DNA from: Streptomyces sp. R41
GTDB taxonomy: Bacteria > Actinomycetota > Actinomycetes > Streptomycetales > Streptomycetaceae
NCBI RefSeq assembly: GCF_041053055.1
Contig: NZ_CP163443.1
Coordinates: 806,001-870,000 of the forward strand
Direction of reading: 5' to 3'
Length of the DNA: 64,000 nt
Shown: piece after piece, positions 35,336 to 42,915 of the stretch
Layout: each line of letters opens with the position of its first letter
Position numbering within the stretch: position 1 is the first letter of the stretch
The notes under the pieces: model-generated
Databases searched by the model: none
What the model saw: the letters and a program-made list of their open reading frames with translations, nothing else
Told to the model about the DNA's origin: nothing
Position numbers and translations under genes: made by a program

Positions 35336-36160
35336 GGACTCATAGCGCAGGCTGTGGAAACGACCGTTCTCCTCCCGCCCGGCAGGGTCGCCGCCCAGCG
35401 CCCGTACCGCCGCGATCGCATACTGCCGTTCCCGCTCGTCAGCGAAGAGGCGCTGCGGATAGGTGCGGGAGACATCGACGGTGGTGCCTAGACCGTGCGC
35501 GGCCAATGTCCGGACGACCGGGTGGTACGACACCGTCCGCAGCACAAACGCGCTGACCCACACCGGTCTCCGGGCACCGTCCAGCAGTGCCGTGAACGTT
35601 CGGGCAGTGATATAGCTGCCGCCGCCTGTCAGAGTGATGAGGCCGACCTCGGCGAGCGCGCGCCTCAGCCTGGGGCTGGGTGAGCCCTGTTCCAGGTCGT
35701 CGGTGAAGGCGGCGTCCAGGAGCCCCACCTCGACCGCGTAGTGCACGGCGGGTGCCGCGACGTCCAGGCCGAACACCGGCACTGCGTCCGGTCGGCGCCG
35801 CTCGGCGTAGAACTCCTTGTCTCGCGCCGCGAGTTCCGTCGTCGACATCGCCTGGCAAGCAGGGGAGGTGTACCGCTCGTACATTTCCGCCAGCGTGACG
35901 TCGTGGTTGAGCAGCGCGGCATTGATCCCGTACGAGCAGCAGACGTCCAGCACTGCCGGCCTGTAGGGGCGGCCGTCGTCGAGCGCGGCGCGTTCGGTTG
36001 CGACCTGCCGGAAGACCGGCTGGGCGTGGTGCGGGATCTCGTACTCCAATGGGGCCAGCCGCCCGAAGTACGCGCGGGGGTCCGGCCGGTCGTAGATTTC
36101 GTCGAACCGCGCCTTGCCACCCGCAACGCCCTCGGTACCGCCCGAGCACGACCCGGCCAT
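35318..36160 (-). CDS. Class I SAM-dependent methyltransferase, 280 aa
   Basis: N-terminal Gly-rich MAGSCSGGTEGVAGG, then RFDEIYDRPDPRAYFGRLAP, the SAM-binding strand AVLDVCCSYGINAALLNHDV near residues 65-85 (a CCSYG turn in place of the usual GxGxG), VFGLDVAAPAVHYAVEVGLL, and a late TGGGSYITARTFTALLDG. Similar proteins occur as stand-alone methyltransferases in Streptomyces; substrate unknown. ATG at 36160 has GGAGGAG upstream. Its 3' end slightly overlaps the IS5 relic on the other strand. Confidence 0.75.
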   Translation of the reverse strand: MAGSCSGGTEGVAGGKARFDEIYDRPDPRAYFGRLAPLEYEIPHHAQPVFRQVATERAALDDGRPYRPAVLDVCCSYGINAALLNHDVTLAEMYERYTSPACQAMSTTELAARDKEFYAERRRPDAVPVFGLDVAAPAVHYAVEVGLLDAAFTDDLEQGSPSPRLRRALAEVGLITLTGGGSYITARTFTALLDGARRPVWVSAFVLRTVSYHPVVRTLAAHGLGTTVDVSRTYPQRLFADERERQYAIAAVRALGGDPAGREENGRFHSLRYESRPDTP

Positions 36161-36287
36161 GCCGTACTCCTCCTCGCCGAACGCATCTGTACCTCCATCA
36201 TGTCCCGCCTCCTGCACCCCGAGACGCGTGCCACACAGGGGGGCGCACAGATGCACTCGGTCGCCCTGCAGCACCAGGTCAACTTGA

Positions 36288-36307
36288 CCCGGTCCTGAAG
36301 GACCGGG
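36288..36307. repeat. Right-end hairpin of an IS200/IS605-type element
   Basis: CCCGGTCC-TGAA-GGACCGGG, a perfect 8-bp stem with a four-base loop, about 55 bases beyond the stop of the TnpB tail. Such subterminal hairpins are how IS200/IS605 ends are recognised, and transcripts across this end form the guide (omega) RNA of TnpB. Confidence 0.6.
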
Positions 36308-36360
36308 CTTGGAGGTAGGGCACCACTGGCTGTGGTGTGGCCTCCTCCGTCCAGACACCT

Positions 36361-36480
36361 TTATGGGGTGGCAGGGACGCGTGACTCACGCCCCGCAGTC
36401 CACGCAGCCTCGCCCTTGCGGGCGATGTTGTGGGAAGCGTTCCGGTCTGCGTGGGCAACGACCCCGCAGTTCGCGCACCG
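36361..36480 (-). pseudogene. TnpB C-terminal fragment (zinc-finger end)
   Basis: Reads RCANCGVVAHADRNASHNIA then RKGEAAWTAGRESRVPATP and a stop at 36361. This is the end of the RuvC/zinc-finger part of TnpB, the RNA-guided nuclease of IS200/IS605 elements (CxxCGxxxHADxNAxxNI, with Asp of RuvC-III in ADRN). It is joined on its 5' side directly to a tpg fragment, so nothing of the nuclease core remains. Confidence 0.7.
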
Positions 36481-36735
36481 CCGCATCGATCCGGTCGACG
36501 ATCGCCTTGGGCGGGTGCTTCCGCTCGCCGGTGCGGTAGCGCTCCACGGAGCGCTGGGTGATACCGAGTTCCTGAGCGACAGCCTTGGTCGTCTTCCGCT
36601 TCCCCAGCAGGAAGTTGATGCGGCCCTCGAGTGTCTTGGGGGCTCACGGGTGAAGACTTCTGCGCTGGCGCGCTCGACGGCCTCGTTGATGAGGGCGTCG
36701 TCGGCGCCAGCGTTGGCCGGGCGGATGCGGCGGAC
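36481..36735 (-). pseudogene. tpg: Telomere terminal-protein gene (tpg) remnant
   Basis: The reverse strand reads ADDALINEAVERASAEVFTR-EPP, then (after a one-base loss in a C run near 36637) TLEGRINFLLGKRKTTKAVA and QELGITQRSVERYRTGERKH. This is the N-terminal DNA-binding half of Tpg, the protein covalently attached to the 5' ends of Streptomyces linear replicons. The C-terminal half is absent, replaced at 36480 by a TnpB tail, and no start is seen upstream. From 36736 to 37039 only scraps are visible. It is a dead copy; a working tpg must be elsewhere if the replicon is linear. Confidence 0.72.
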
Positions 36736-37039
36736 CCTGGGCTACTCCCCTTCGTCCGGGACGGCGTCGTGTAGGGTCTCGCCCCCTCGTGACATGTCGA
36801 TCTTGCGTGACCTGGGCGTTCTTGGCTGTCTCACGGCCTTGTCACCCATGATCAGTCTCAAATCCGTGGCATTTCCTCGCGAGGGCGAGGTCGAGATCAG
36901 GCGGCTTGTCCGAGTCGGCCGAGTACACCACGCTGAGCCCCGAGCACGAGGGCTACCGGCGAGCCCAGATCGCGCACCGATGAGTTTCCCGCGCCGCGCT
37001 GGTCTATACGCCGGACACCCACGAACGGAAGGCTGAGCC

Positions 37040-37606
37040 GTGCGGAAACTGATCTACGGCATGAACCTGACCCTGGACGGCTACATCGCCGCGGCCGGCG
37101 ACGACATCGGCTGGAGCGGACCGCCGAGCGACGAGCTGTTCCAGTGGTGGCTCGACCACGAGCAGGCGAGTGGCCTGTCGCTGTATGGGCGCAAGCTGTG
37201 GGAGACGATGAGCTCCTACTGGCCGACCGGCGACCAGCAGCCGGGCGCCACCCAGGCGGAGATCGAGTTCGCGCGGAACTGGCGGGACACGCCGAAGGTG
37301 GTGTTCTCCTCGACGATCGACAAGGTCGACTGGAACACCCGCCTGGTCACCGGCGACGCGATCGCCGAGATCACCCGGCTCAAGGCCGAGGACGGCGGCC
37401 CAATGAACATCGGCGGCGCAACGCTCGCCGGCGCGGCCATGCGCGCCGGGCTGATCGACGAGTACGCGATCGCCGCCCATCCGGTCCTGGTGGGCGGCGG
37501 CACGCCGTTCTTCACCGCGCTGGACAGCTGGGTGAACCTGAACCTGGTGGAGACGCGGACGTTTCCCGGCGGCGTGGTCCTGACCAGGTACGAGACGAGG
37601 CGCTGA
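37040..37606 (+). CDS. Dihydrofolate-reductase-like protein
   Basis: 188-residue RibD C-terminal/DHFR-like protein: MRKLIYGMNLTLDGYIAAAG at the start, LSLYGRKLWETMSSYW, MNIGGATLAGAAMRAGLIDE near 115-134 (the nucleotide-binding turn followed by AGLID), ending FPGGVVLTRYETRR. Likely an NAD(P)H-dependent reductase of unknown substrate. GTG start preceded by GGAAGG. Same family as 30676-31254 but clearly diverged, so not a recent duplication. Confidence 0.87.
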   Translation: MRKLIYGMNLTLDGYIAAAGDDIGWSGPPSDELFQWWLDHEQASGLSLYGRKLWETMSSYWPTGDQQPGATQAEIEFARNWRDTPKVVFSSTIDKVDWNTRLVTGDAIAEITRLKAEDGGPMNIGGATLAGAAMRAGLIDEYAIAAHPVLVGGGTPFFTALDSWVNLNLVETRTFPGGVVLTRYETRR

Positions 37607-37628
37607 GCAGCAGCACCCGCGCGCTAGT

Positions 37629-37674
37629 CTCACGGTGATGTCGTATACGACATCGGTACGACACGGCCCGTGAG
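37629..37674. promoter_or_regulatory. Nested palindrome with a perfect 18-bp core
   Basis: GATGTCGTATACGACATC (37637-37654) is a perfect palindrome. Outside it CTCACGG (37629-37635) and CCGTGAG (37668-37674) form a second inverted pair. It lies just after the DHFR-like gene; the core is the size of a dimeric repressor site. The regulator is unknown. Confidence 0.5.
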
Positions 37675-37697
37675 ATGACGACATCAGCCGCGAGACC

Positions 37698-37872
37698 CTA
37701 CACGTCGCCGCCCTTGATGTGGCGGGAGGGGTTGTAGCCCTGCTCGATCAGGTCGACCGCCCAGGCCATCTCCTGGACGCCCTCCACCTTGCAGAAGCCC
37801 GGGTTCGCGCCGACCCGCGAGGTTCCGTCGACGGGGGTTCCGTCGCCGTTGGACGGAAGGAAGTCCAGCGCG
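37698..37872 (-). pseudogene. C-terminal remnant of an unrecognised gene
   Basis: About 55 codons with strong bias ending at 37698: DFLPSNGDGTPVDGTSRVGA then GFCKVEGVQEMAWAVDLIEQ and GYNPSRHIKGGDV. The upstream frame loses coding character near 37880. I do not recognise the family. From 37873 to 38033 nothing further is seen. Confidence 0.3.
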
Positions 37873-38033
37873 GAGGGGCCGCGGCCGGCGTAGCGCCGGG
37901 AAGCTCGCCTGGCGCTACTACTCGCCGCGGGTGGAGTCGGTCTTCCAGAAGTCGGGTTTGCCCCGCGACATGGGGGGAGTCCGGGGAGTTGTGACCTGTA
38001 CCTGCTATCAGTGCAGGTCACAGCGTATGCGGG

Positions 38034-38747
38034 TCACCTGCCGCTATCCAGCCGTAGGGCGAGGTCGTGGGCGGTGGCGCTGGTGAGGTCCCCGGCGAAG
38101 GCCCCGACGATTTCGAGACGGCCGCCGGTGATCGAGGAGGTCACGAAGGGGTTGCCCCAGAGCTTGCCGTCGATGACGATGGCGAATCCGTTGCGCGGGG
38201 ACGGGGCCGCGGCGATGGAGCCGGTGAGGGCGGCGAAACGGGTCCGGTCGGCGGAGCTGAGGGTCACCTCGACCTGCCAGGTGCCGTCGATGCTGCTTTT
38301 CTCGGCCTTCGCGGAGGTGACACGGACGTCGGTCATGCCCCTGGCCCGGTCGGCGTGGACGCAGAACGCCGGGTGGGTCGCGCTCGCGTGCACGGTGTAG
38401 CCGCCGCTGCCACGGGTGCAGGCGTGCTCCGTGGACGAGGTGACCGGCAGGATGGAGATCAGGGCCACGTTCTCGGTGTTCCCAGTGCCCTCTGCGGCGG
38501 GCTGAACGCGGTGCGCGTGCTGGGTCGCGCCGTCCGCGACGGCCACCCAGGCGGTGGCAACCACGGCGGCGGCGATGCCGACCGCGGCGCGGGCCAGCCG
38601 CTGCCGCCGCCGGGCGACCTGCAATGCGCCGTCGGCCAGGCCGGCCAGATAGGGACCGGCGGCATTACCTCCGCTCTCCCGGACATGGGCGTGCAAGGCA
38701 TCGTGCAGCAGCGTTTCGTGCAGCGGGTGTTCGGTCGAGTCGTTCAT
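38034..38747 (-). CDS. Membrane protein with SecDF-head-like domain, partner of the sigma factor
   Basis: 237 residues. A cytoplasmic N-terminus (TLLHDALHAHVRESGGNAAG) precedes one membrane helix (AVGIAAAVVATAWVAVA, about 55-71) and an outer domain ending GNPFVTSSITGGRLEIVGAF then AGDLTSATAHDLALRLDSGR. That ending resembles the P1-head subdomain of SecD/SecF (IxGGxxxIxGxFxxxxAxxLAxxLxSG). It overlaps the sigma gene by four bases (ATGA), so it may act as an anti-sigma factor or sensor for it; that role is inferred from position and topology only. Confidence 0.75.
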   Translation of the reverse strand: MNDSTEHPLHETLLHDALHAHVRESGGNAAGPYLAGLADGALQVARRRQRLARAAVGIAAAVVATAWVAVADGATQHAHRVQPAAEGTGNTENVALISILPVTSSTEHACTRGSGGYTVHASATHPAFCVHADRARGMTDVRVTSAKAEKSSIDGTWQVEVTLSSADRTRFAALTGSIAAAPSPRNGFAIVIDGKLWGNPFVTSSITGGRLEIVGAFAGDLTSATAHDLALRLDSGR

Positions 38748-39295
38748 GCGATGACGCCCCTTCCGGAGGCAGTGGAGGAGGAGGCGGCCGACGGCCCTGC
38801 CTCGGCCAAGGCGGTGCGGAGGGAGGCGAGGGCCTTGTGGGTCTGGCTGCGGACCGTTCCTTGGTGGACGCCCAGAATCGCGGCGATCTCGGTGTCCGGC
38901 CGGTCCTCGAAGTAGCGCAGCACGATCACCGCGCGCTGGCGCTTGGGCAGCCGCCGCAGCGCGGCCATGATGTCCTGCCGCTGGACCACGGTGTCGGCCC
39001 AGTCGGCGCCCTGCGCGGATGGCTGGTCCGGCAGGGTGTCGGTGACCGTCTCCCGTCCCCAGCTGAGCAGTCGGAAGCGGTCCACCTGGGCGTGGTAGAT
39101 CGCCCGGCGCACATAGATCTCCGGCTGCTGGCGGTCGCGCAGCTGCGACCAACGCCGAGCGGTGGAAGCAAGCGCGGTCTGGAGCAGGTCGCGGCCCTGC
39201 TCCCAGTCCCCGGTCAGCAGGTAGGCCGTGTGCAGCAGCGATCTCGACCGCGCCGCCACGAACTCGCGGAACTGGCGTTCCTCGTCGGCGTTCAA
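38744..39295 (-). CDS. SigE-family ECF RNA polymerase sigma factor
   Basis: 183 residues with region 2 (FREFVAARSRSLLHTAYLLT, EIYVRRAIYHAQVDRFR) and region 4 (ALRRLPKRQRAVIVLRYFED, then EIAAILGVHQGTVRSQTHKA), the pattern of the actinobacterial SigE-type ECF group. Initiation appears to be TTG at 39295: GAGGGAGGG lies just upstream and the frame before it is poor. Co-transcribed with the overlapping membrane protein gene. Confidence 0.87.
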   Translation of the reverse strand: MNADEERQFREFVAARSRSLLHTAYLLTGDWEQGRDLLQTALASTARRWSQLRDRQQPEIYVRRAIYHAQVDRFRLLSWGRETVTDTLPDQPSAQGADWADTVVQRQDIMAALRRLPKRQRAVIVLRYFEDRPDTEIAAILGVHQGTVRSQTHKALASLRTALAEAGPSAASSSTASGRGVIA

Positions 39296-39424
39296 TGTGC
39301 CCTCCCTCGTTCCCCCGTAAAGACGGGTACGGAACGGAGTTCGACTGCCCTGCCGGTCAGACTTTCTCGACCACGACGCTGCCAGCGGCCATCGGCTCTG
39401 TGACGACGAGTCTGGTGGTCGCCC

Positions 39425-39616
39425 GATCTGACCCGCTTCGTGAGCCGCCGTTTCGACGACCCGCACACGGTTGCCGACGTTGTCGCTGACGTCTTCGTCG
39501 CTGTCGTCGGCTCTGGCAACGCAGATCAGTTGCAGGCGCGGAACGAGCGGGCCTGGTTGTTCGGCGCCCATGTGGTCTTTGCGGAGTACTGGCACAAGCT
39601 CTCCCACAAGCAGGTC
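39425..39616 (+). pseudogene. Second sigma-70-like fragment
   Basis: The plus strand reads DLTRFVSRRFDDPHTVADVV, then ADVFVAVVGSGNAD and NERAWLFGAHVVFAEYW, region 2 of a sigma-70 family protein (RxxDPxxAxDLxxDVFxxA...AWLFGIAxNVxAxxxR). No start, region 4 or stop belongs to it. It overlaps in antisense the end of the methyltransferase frame. Confidence 0.5.
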
Positions 39617-39619
39617 ACT

Positions 39620-39990
39620 TTGGTCCAGGACGTAACACCATGCCTACTGGGCAGTTCGATTCGGCGGCGGGAGTCGACCGGGTTCCAACGCTCCCATGTG
39701 CAGGCCTTCGGATCGCGTGAGTCGAATACGACCCTGCCACCCGGAACGAGGGCGCGATACAGATCGCCGAGTGTGCGTGCCCATGCGTCGTCCTCGACGA
39801 GGAGCTGCGCGACGTTGCTGGTCATCACCGCCACGTCGAACGACGCATCAGGAAGACCTGTTGAGGTGCCTTCCACCCAGGTCACGCGCCCGGCTCCCGG
39901 CTTGCCGCGAGCCGCCTCAAGCGATGCCCGCGCCGGATCAACACCCATCACCACATTGCCTGCTGCCGCGATTCCAAGAGCGAGGCGGCT
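39620..39990 (-). pseudogene. Methyltransferase fragment joined to ISL3 sequence
   Basis: The reverse frame gives AAAGNVVMGVDPARASLEAA, then GLPDASFDVAVMTSNVAQLL and LYRALVPGGRVVFDSRDPKA: motifs I-post, II and III of a class I SAM methyltransferase. The N-terminal SAM loop is missing because the frame runs at about 39990 into an ISL3 transposase pseudogene; the frame ends at 39526. Confidence 0.6.
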
Positions 39991-40019
39991 GCGTCGCGCC
40001 CCACCTTCCCCGGCTGGGA

Positions 40020-40952
40020 TACGCAAGACGCCGCGGAGTTCGCAGCTCCCGGTAGGCAGCGACGGTCCGCTGGTAGATGCCCCAGGTCGCTTCGACCTCG
40101 ACGTGCTCCTCGACGGCGAACACCGCCTCCAGTCGGGTGCGCTGCTTGTCGGTGAGAAGGCCCGCGCCGGTGTGCAGGGTGCGGCGGGCGTTGTAGAGCG
40201 GGTCGCCGGCGCGACCACGATGCCCAGTGGTGTCTTGCTGAACGCGTTGCCGGCACCGGTCCAGCCCGTCGCCGGCGAGGCGGACGACATGGAACGGGTC
40301 CATCACCGGGACTGCGTCAGGGAGCTCTTCGGCGGCGGCGGTCTTGAACCCGGTGAACCCATCCATCGCGACCGCTTCGATCCCGGCGGACCAGGCCTTC
40401 GGGCGCCCGGCGAGCCACTGCTTGAACACTGCCTTCGAGCGCCCCTCGACGATGTCCAGCAGCCTCGCCGGCCCGGTCTTCTCACGAATGGGGGTGAGAT
40501 CGATGATCACGGTGACGTACTTGTCGCCAAACCTGGTGTGCCTCCAGACATGCTCGTCAACCCGATCGTGGTGACACCGTCGAACCGGTGAGGGTCATCG
40601 ATCAGACGTCGCTTGCCTTCGGCGAGGATCGCGCTGCTCGCGGTATGCCAGGACACCCCCAGCCCTGCGGCGACGCGACTTACGGTGAGGTGATCGACCA
40701 CGATGCCCTGCAGTGCCCACTCCAGCCCGCCCCGGGAGATCTTCGCCCGCGGCGCAGCCACCTTCGAGGTGTCCTGCCGCCACGTCCTCTCGCACGCGTC
40801 GCACTGATAGCGGCGTACCGCACCAGCAGCGTCGTGGGGCGGTGCCTGAACGGCTCATGCGCCGGCCGCCGCGTGACTGTGTCGCGCACCACGCCCTCCG
40901 ACCCGCACTTCCGGCACCGCGGATCCGGCTCGGCGACCCGGCACTCGATCAC
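40020..40952 (-). pseudogene. ISL3-family transposase, frameshifted and truncated
   Basis: N-terminal zinc finger (DPRCRKCGSEGVVRDTVTRR), then after a frame change AKISRGGLEWALQGIVVDHL and GLGVSWHTASSAILAEGKRR. A one-base loss near 40560 breaks the VDEHVWRH catalytic motif; downstream the sequence resumes as VIIDLTPIREKTGPARLLDI, GIEAVAMDGFTGFKTAAAEE and PVMDPFHVVRLAGDGLDRCR. The C-terminal third is missing. At least two frameshifts rule out activity. Confidence 0.75.
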
Positions 40953-41154
40953 CGCCTGATCCGGCTCAAGGCGTTGCCCGACGGCTTCCAGACCGACTTA
41001 TGTCTTCGGAGTGTTGTCGGGGGCGACGCGTGCTGATCCCCGCGGCAGGCCGATGGTATGCGGTACGCGCAGCGTTGCGGATTGACCCCGGAGCAGCGGC
41101 GATTGCGCGAGCGGATCCGGAACGCTGCTTCAAGCGGCTCACCTTGGGTCGTTG

Positions 41155-41865
41155 TCAGACGATGTCCGGAGGGTCCAGATAGTAGCCGCGGTCTGTGGAG
41201 AGCGTGCTCTTGACCAGCCGCGACTGCTCGTCCGCCAGCACCTCCTCCTTACCGTTCTCCAGGCCTTCAAGCGCGGTTGCCGCGACGTCGCGCGGCCGGC
41301 TTTTCTCTGCGTCGATGCCGCGTGCCAAATCGGTGTCTATGAAGCCCGCATGCAATCCGACCACCTGCACGCCCTCGCCCCTCAAGTCAAGACGCAGGGC
41401 GTTGGTAAAACTCCATGCGGCGGACTTCGTGGCCGAGTAAGAAGCAACAATCGGTCGAGAGAACCATGTGGCGTCAGACAGCACGTTGATTATCGCCCCA
41501 CCGCCGTTTTGGGCGATGATCGGCCCGAAGACCTGACTGACACGCACCATGCCGTAGAAGTTCGTCTCAAACATCTCGCGCGAGGAATCAATGAACGCGG
41601 GGTCGAGAGTCCCCTCGTTTACAGTGCCGATTCCAGCATTATTGACCAGGAGAGTTACATCACCGCATCGGTCCGCGGCTTCCTGGATCACTGCGGCGTC
41701 GGTGACGTCCAACCTGACTGGTACGACGCCAGGCAAGTCGATACTGTCAGGGTTCCGAGCAGCGGCGTAAACCTTTACACCGCGGTTGCGCAGCTCCTCG
41801 GCAAAGGCCAGGCCCAAGCCGCGGTTGGAACCAGTGACCAGAGCAACTGAACCTTGAATTCTCAT
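41155..41865 (-). CDS. Short-chain dehydrogenase/reductase
   Basis: 236-residue classical SDR: cofactor loop TGSNRGLG near 11-18, NNAG in LLVNNAGIGTVNEG, catalytic Ser in INVLSDATWFS and YxxxK in SYSATKSAA. NAD(P)(H)-dependent oxidoreductase of unknown substrate. ATG at 41865 with GGCAGG before it; an ATG four codons earlier is an alternative. Third positions are a little less G/C-rich than in its neighbours, possibly a separate origin. Between 40953 and 41154 nothing is seen. Confidence 0.87.
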   Translation of the reverse strand: MRIQGSVALVTGSNRGLGLAFAEELRNRGVKVYAAARNPDSIDLPGVVPVRLDVTDAAVIQEAADRCGDVTLLVNNAGIGTVNEGTLDPAFIDSSREMFETNFYGMVRVSQVFGPIIAQNGGGAIINVLSDATWFSRPIVASYSATKSAAWSFTNALRLDLRGEGVQVVGLHAGFIDTDLARGIDAEKSRPRDVAATALEGLENGKEEVLADEQSRLVKSTLSTDRGYYLDPPDIV

Positions 41866-42102
41866 TGCCTGCCCCATCCGTATAGGCTCGGGCCATAACA
41901 CCGCAGTGGGGGCCGCTCTGAAGGCAGCGGGACTGCAACCGCGAAGCACGGTCCACATCTACGGATTCACTCTCTCAGCATTTCCACAAGCGAGGGTGGC
42001 TGAGCCGTCACCGATGTCCCACATCCAAGATTGACGGCGAGGGAGGGCCACGTGCAGCGCCTGCGTTGAGGCCTGTGACAGGCGCGTCTCAGGCGAAGCT
42101 GG

Positions 42103-42273
42103 TCACGATGGCGGCAGGCCGAAGAGGGTGAAGAATCGCTGTGCCGCGGCTTGGTCGCCGGTCACTTCCAGGACGTCCGCGTCGATGGCCGATGCAACGG
42201 TCATGTCAATGAAGACCACGCTCCACAGCGTCCGGACATCGCCTCGGACGACGGCATCCATTTGCGCGTCCAT
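42103..42273 (-). CDS. Small open frame, 56 aa, possible fragment
   Basis: MDAQMDAVVRGDVRTLWSVV then FIDMTVASAIDADVLEVTGD and RFFTLFGLPPS. The VEVTGD-type turn and LFxL ending recall SCP2-like domains attached to HxlR regulators or alkyl sulfatases, but the match is loose. No ribosome site; most likely the tail of a lost gene. Confidence 0.3.
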   Translation of the reverse strand: MDAQMDAVVRGDVRTLWSVVFIDMTVASAIDADVLEVTGDQAAAQRFFTLFGLPPS

Positions 42274-42364
42274 CCCACCCTCCCGCCAGAAACGTCGCCA
42301 GCGTGACCACCACCGCAGACACTGCCACCATCACTGCCCCAGACCGCTCGCAGCGCCGACTCGA

Positions 42365-42475
42365 GCCGGTGCTTCCGAGCTCTGCAATGGTGGCCTCGAA
42401 GTCCTCGAGCGAGTCGAACGCCCGGTATACGGACGCGAACCGCATATCGGCGACGGGGTCGATTCCTGCAACGGG
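42365..42475 (-). pseudogene. NrdR C-terminal fragment
   Basis: Reads DMRFASVYRAFDSLEDFEAT then IAELGSTG. This is the ending of the NrdR repressor of ribonucleotide reductase genes (YxRFASVYRxFxSxEDFxxxI). The zinc ribbon and ATP cone are missing. A LexA fragment follows on the opposite strand; nrdR and lexA are divergent neighbours in Streptomyces chromosomes, so this is a collapsed copy of that locus. Confidence 0.6.
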
Positions 42476-42507
42476 CCAAGTACGGCCCGCCCCACGTCAT
42501 GGGTGGT

Positions 42508-42790
42508 CGGTTCAGCGCTTGACGCCTCCTCGGTCGCACAGCAACTGACGGCACTGGAGCGCAAGGGCTTCCTGCGCCGCGAACCGCACCGCCCGTGCGC
42601 ATGCGAGTCCACGGATCCGCGAGTCCTCCTTGCAGCCCCACGGATATCGCGGACAAGCCGACAACGTCGTACGTCCCGCTCCCCCGCCAGCTGGCCGGTG
42701 ACGGCGAGCTGTTCGTCCTGAAGGTCGTCGGCGACTCGATGATCGAGCCATCTGCGACGGCGAGCGGGTGACGGTCCGCCAGCCGGTTGC
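42508..42790 (+). pseudogene. LexA-like fragment
   Basis: Plus strand: SSVAQQLTALERKGFLRREP (winged-helix end), then DKPTTSYVPLPRQLAGDGEL and FVLKVVGDSMIE followed, after a one-base frame change near 42747, by AICDGERVTVRQPVAGEPQP. GDSMIEAAICDG is the catalytic-Ser region of LexA. The N-terminal recognition helix is missing and the frame is broken. Its 3' part is the beginning of the repeat block shared with 34188-34352. Confidence 0.65.
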
Positions 42791-42915
42791 CGGTGAGCCC
42801 CAGCCGGCCCCCGCCCGTGTCAGGCATTCGACGGTGAGGTCGCGAGGCGGCGTCCTCGGCGAGTCGAGGTGAGCGTGAGGAACCGGGGCGACGACCGACA
42901 CGATCTGGGGCCGCG
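42747..42915 (+). repeat. Copy 2 of the lexA-derived repeat block
   Basis: Counterpart of 34188-34352, same orientation, with small length differences; runs straight into ISL3-like end C at 42916. Confidence 0.65.
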
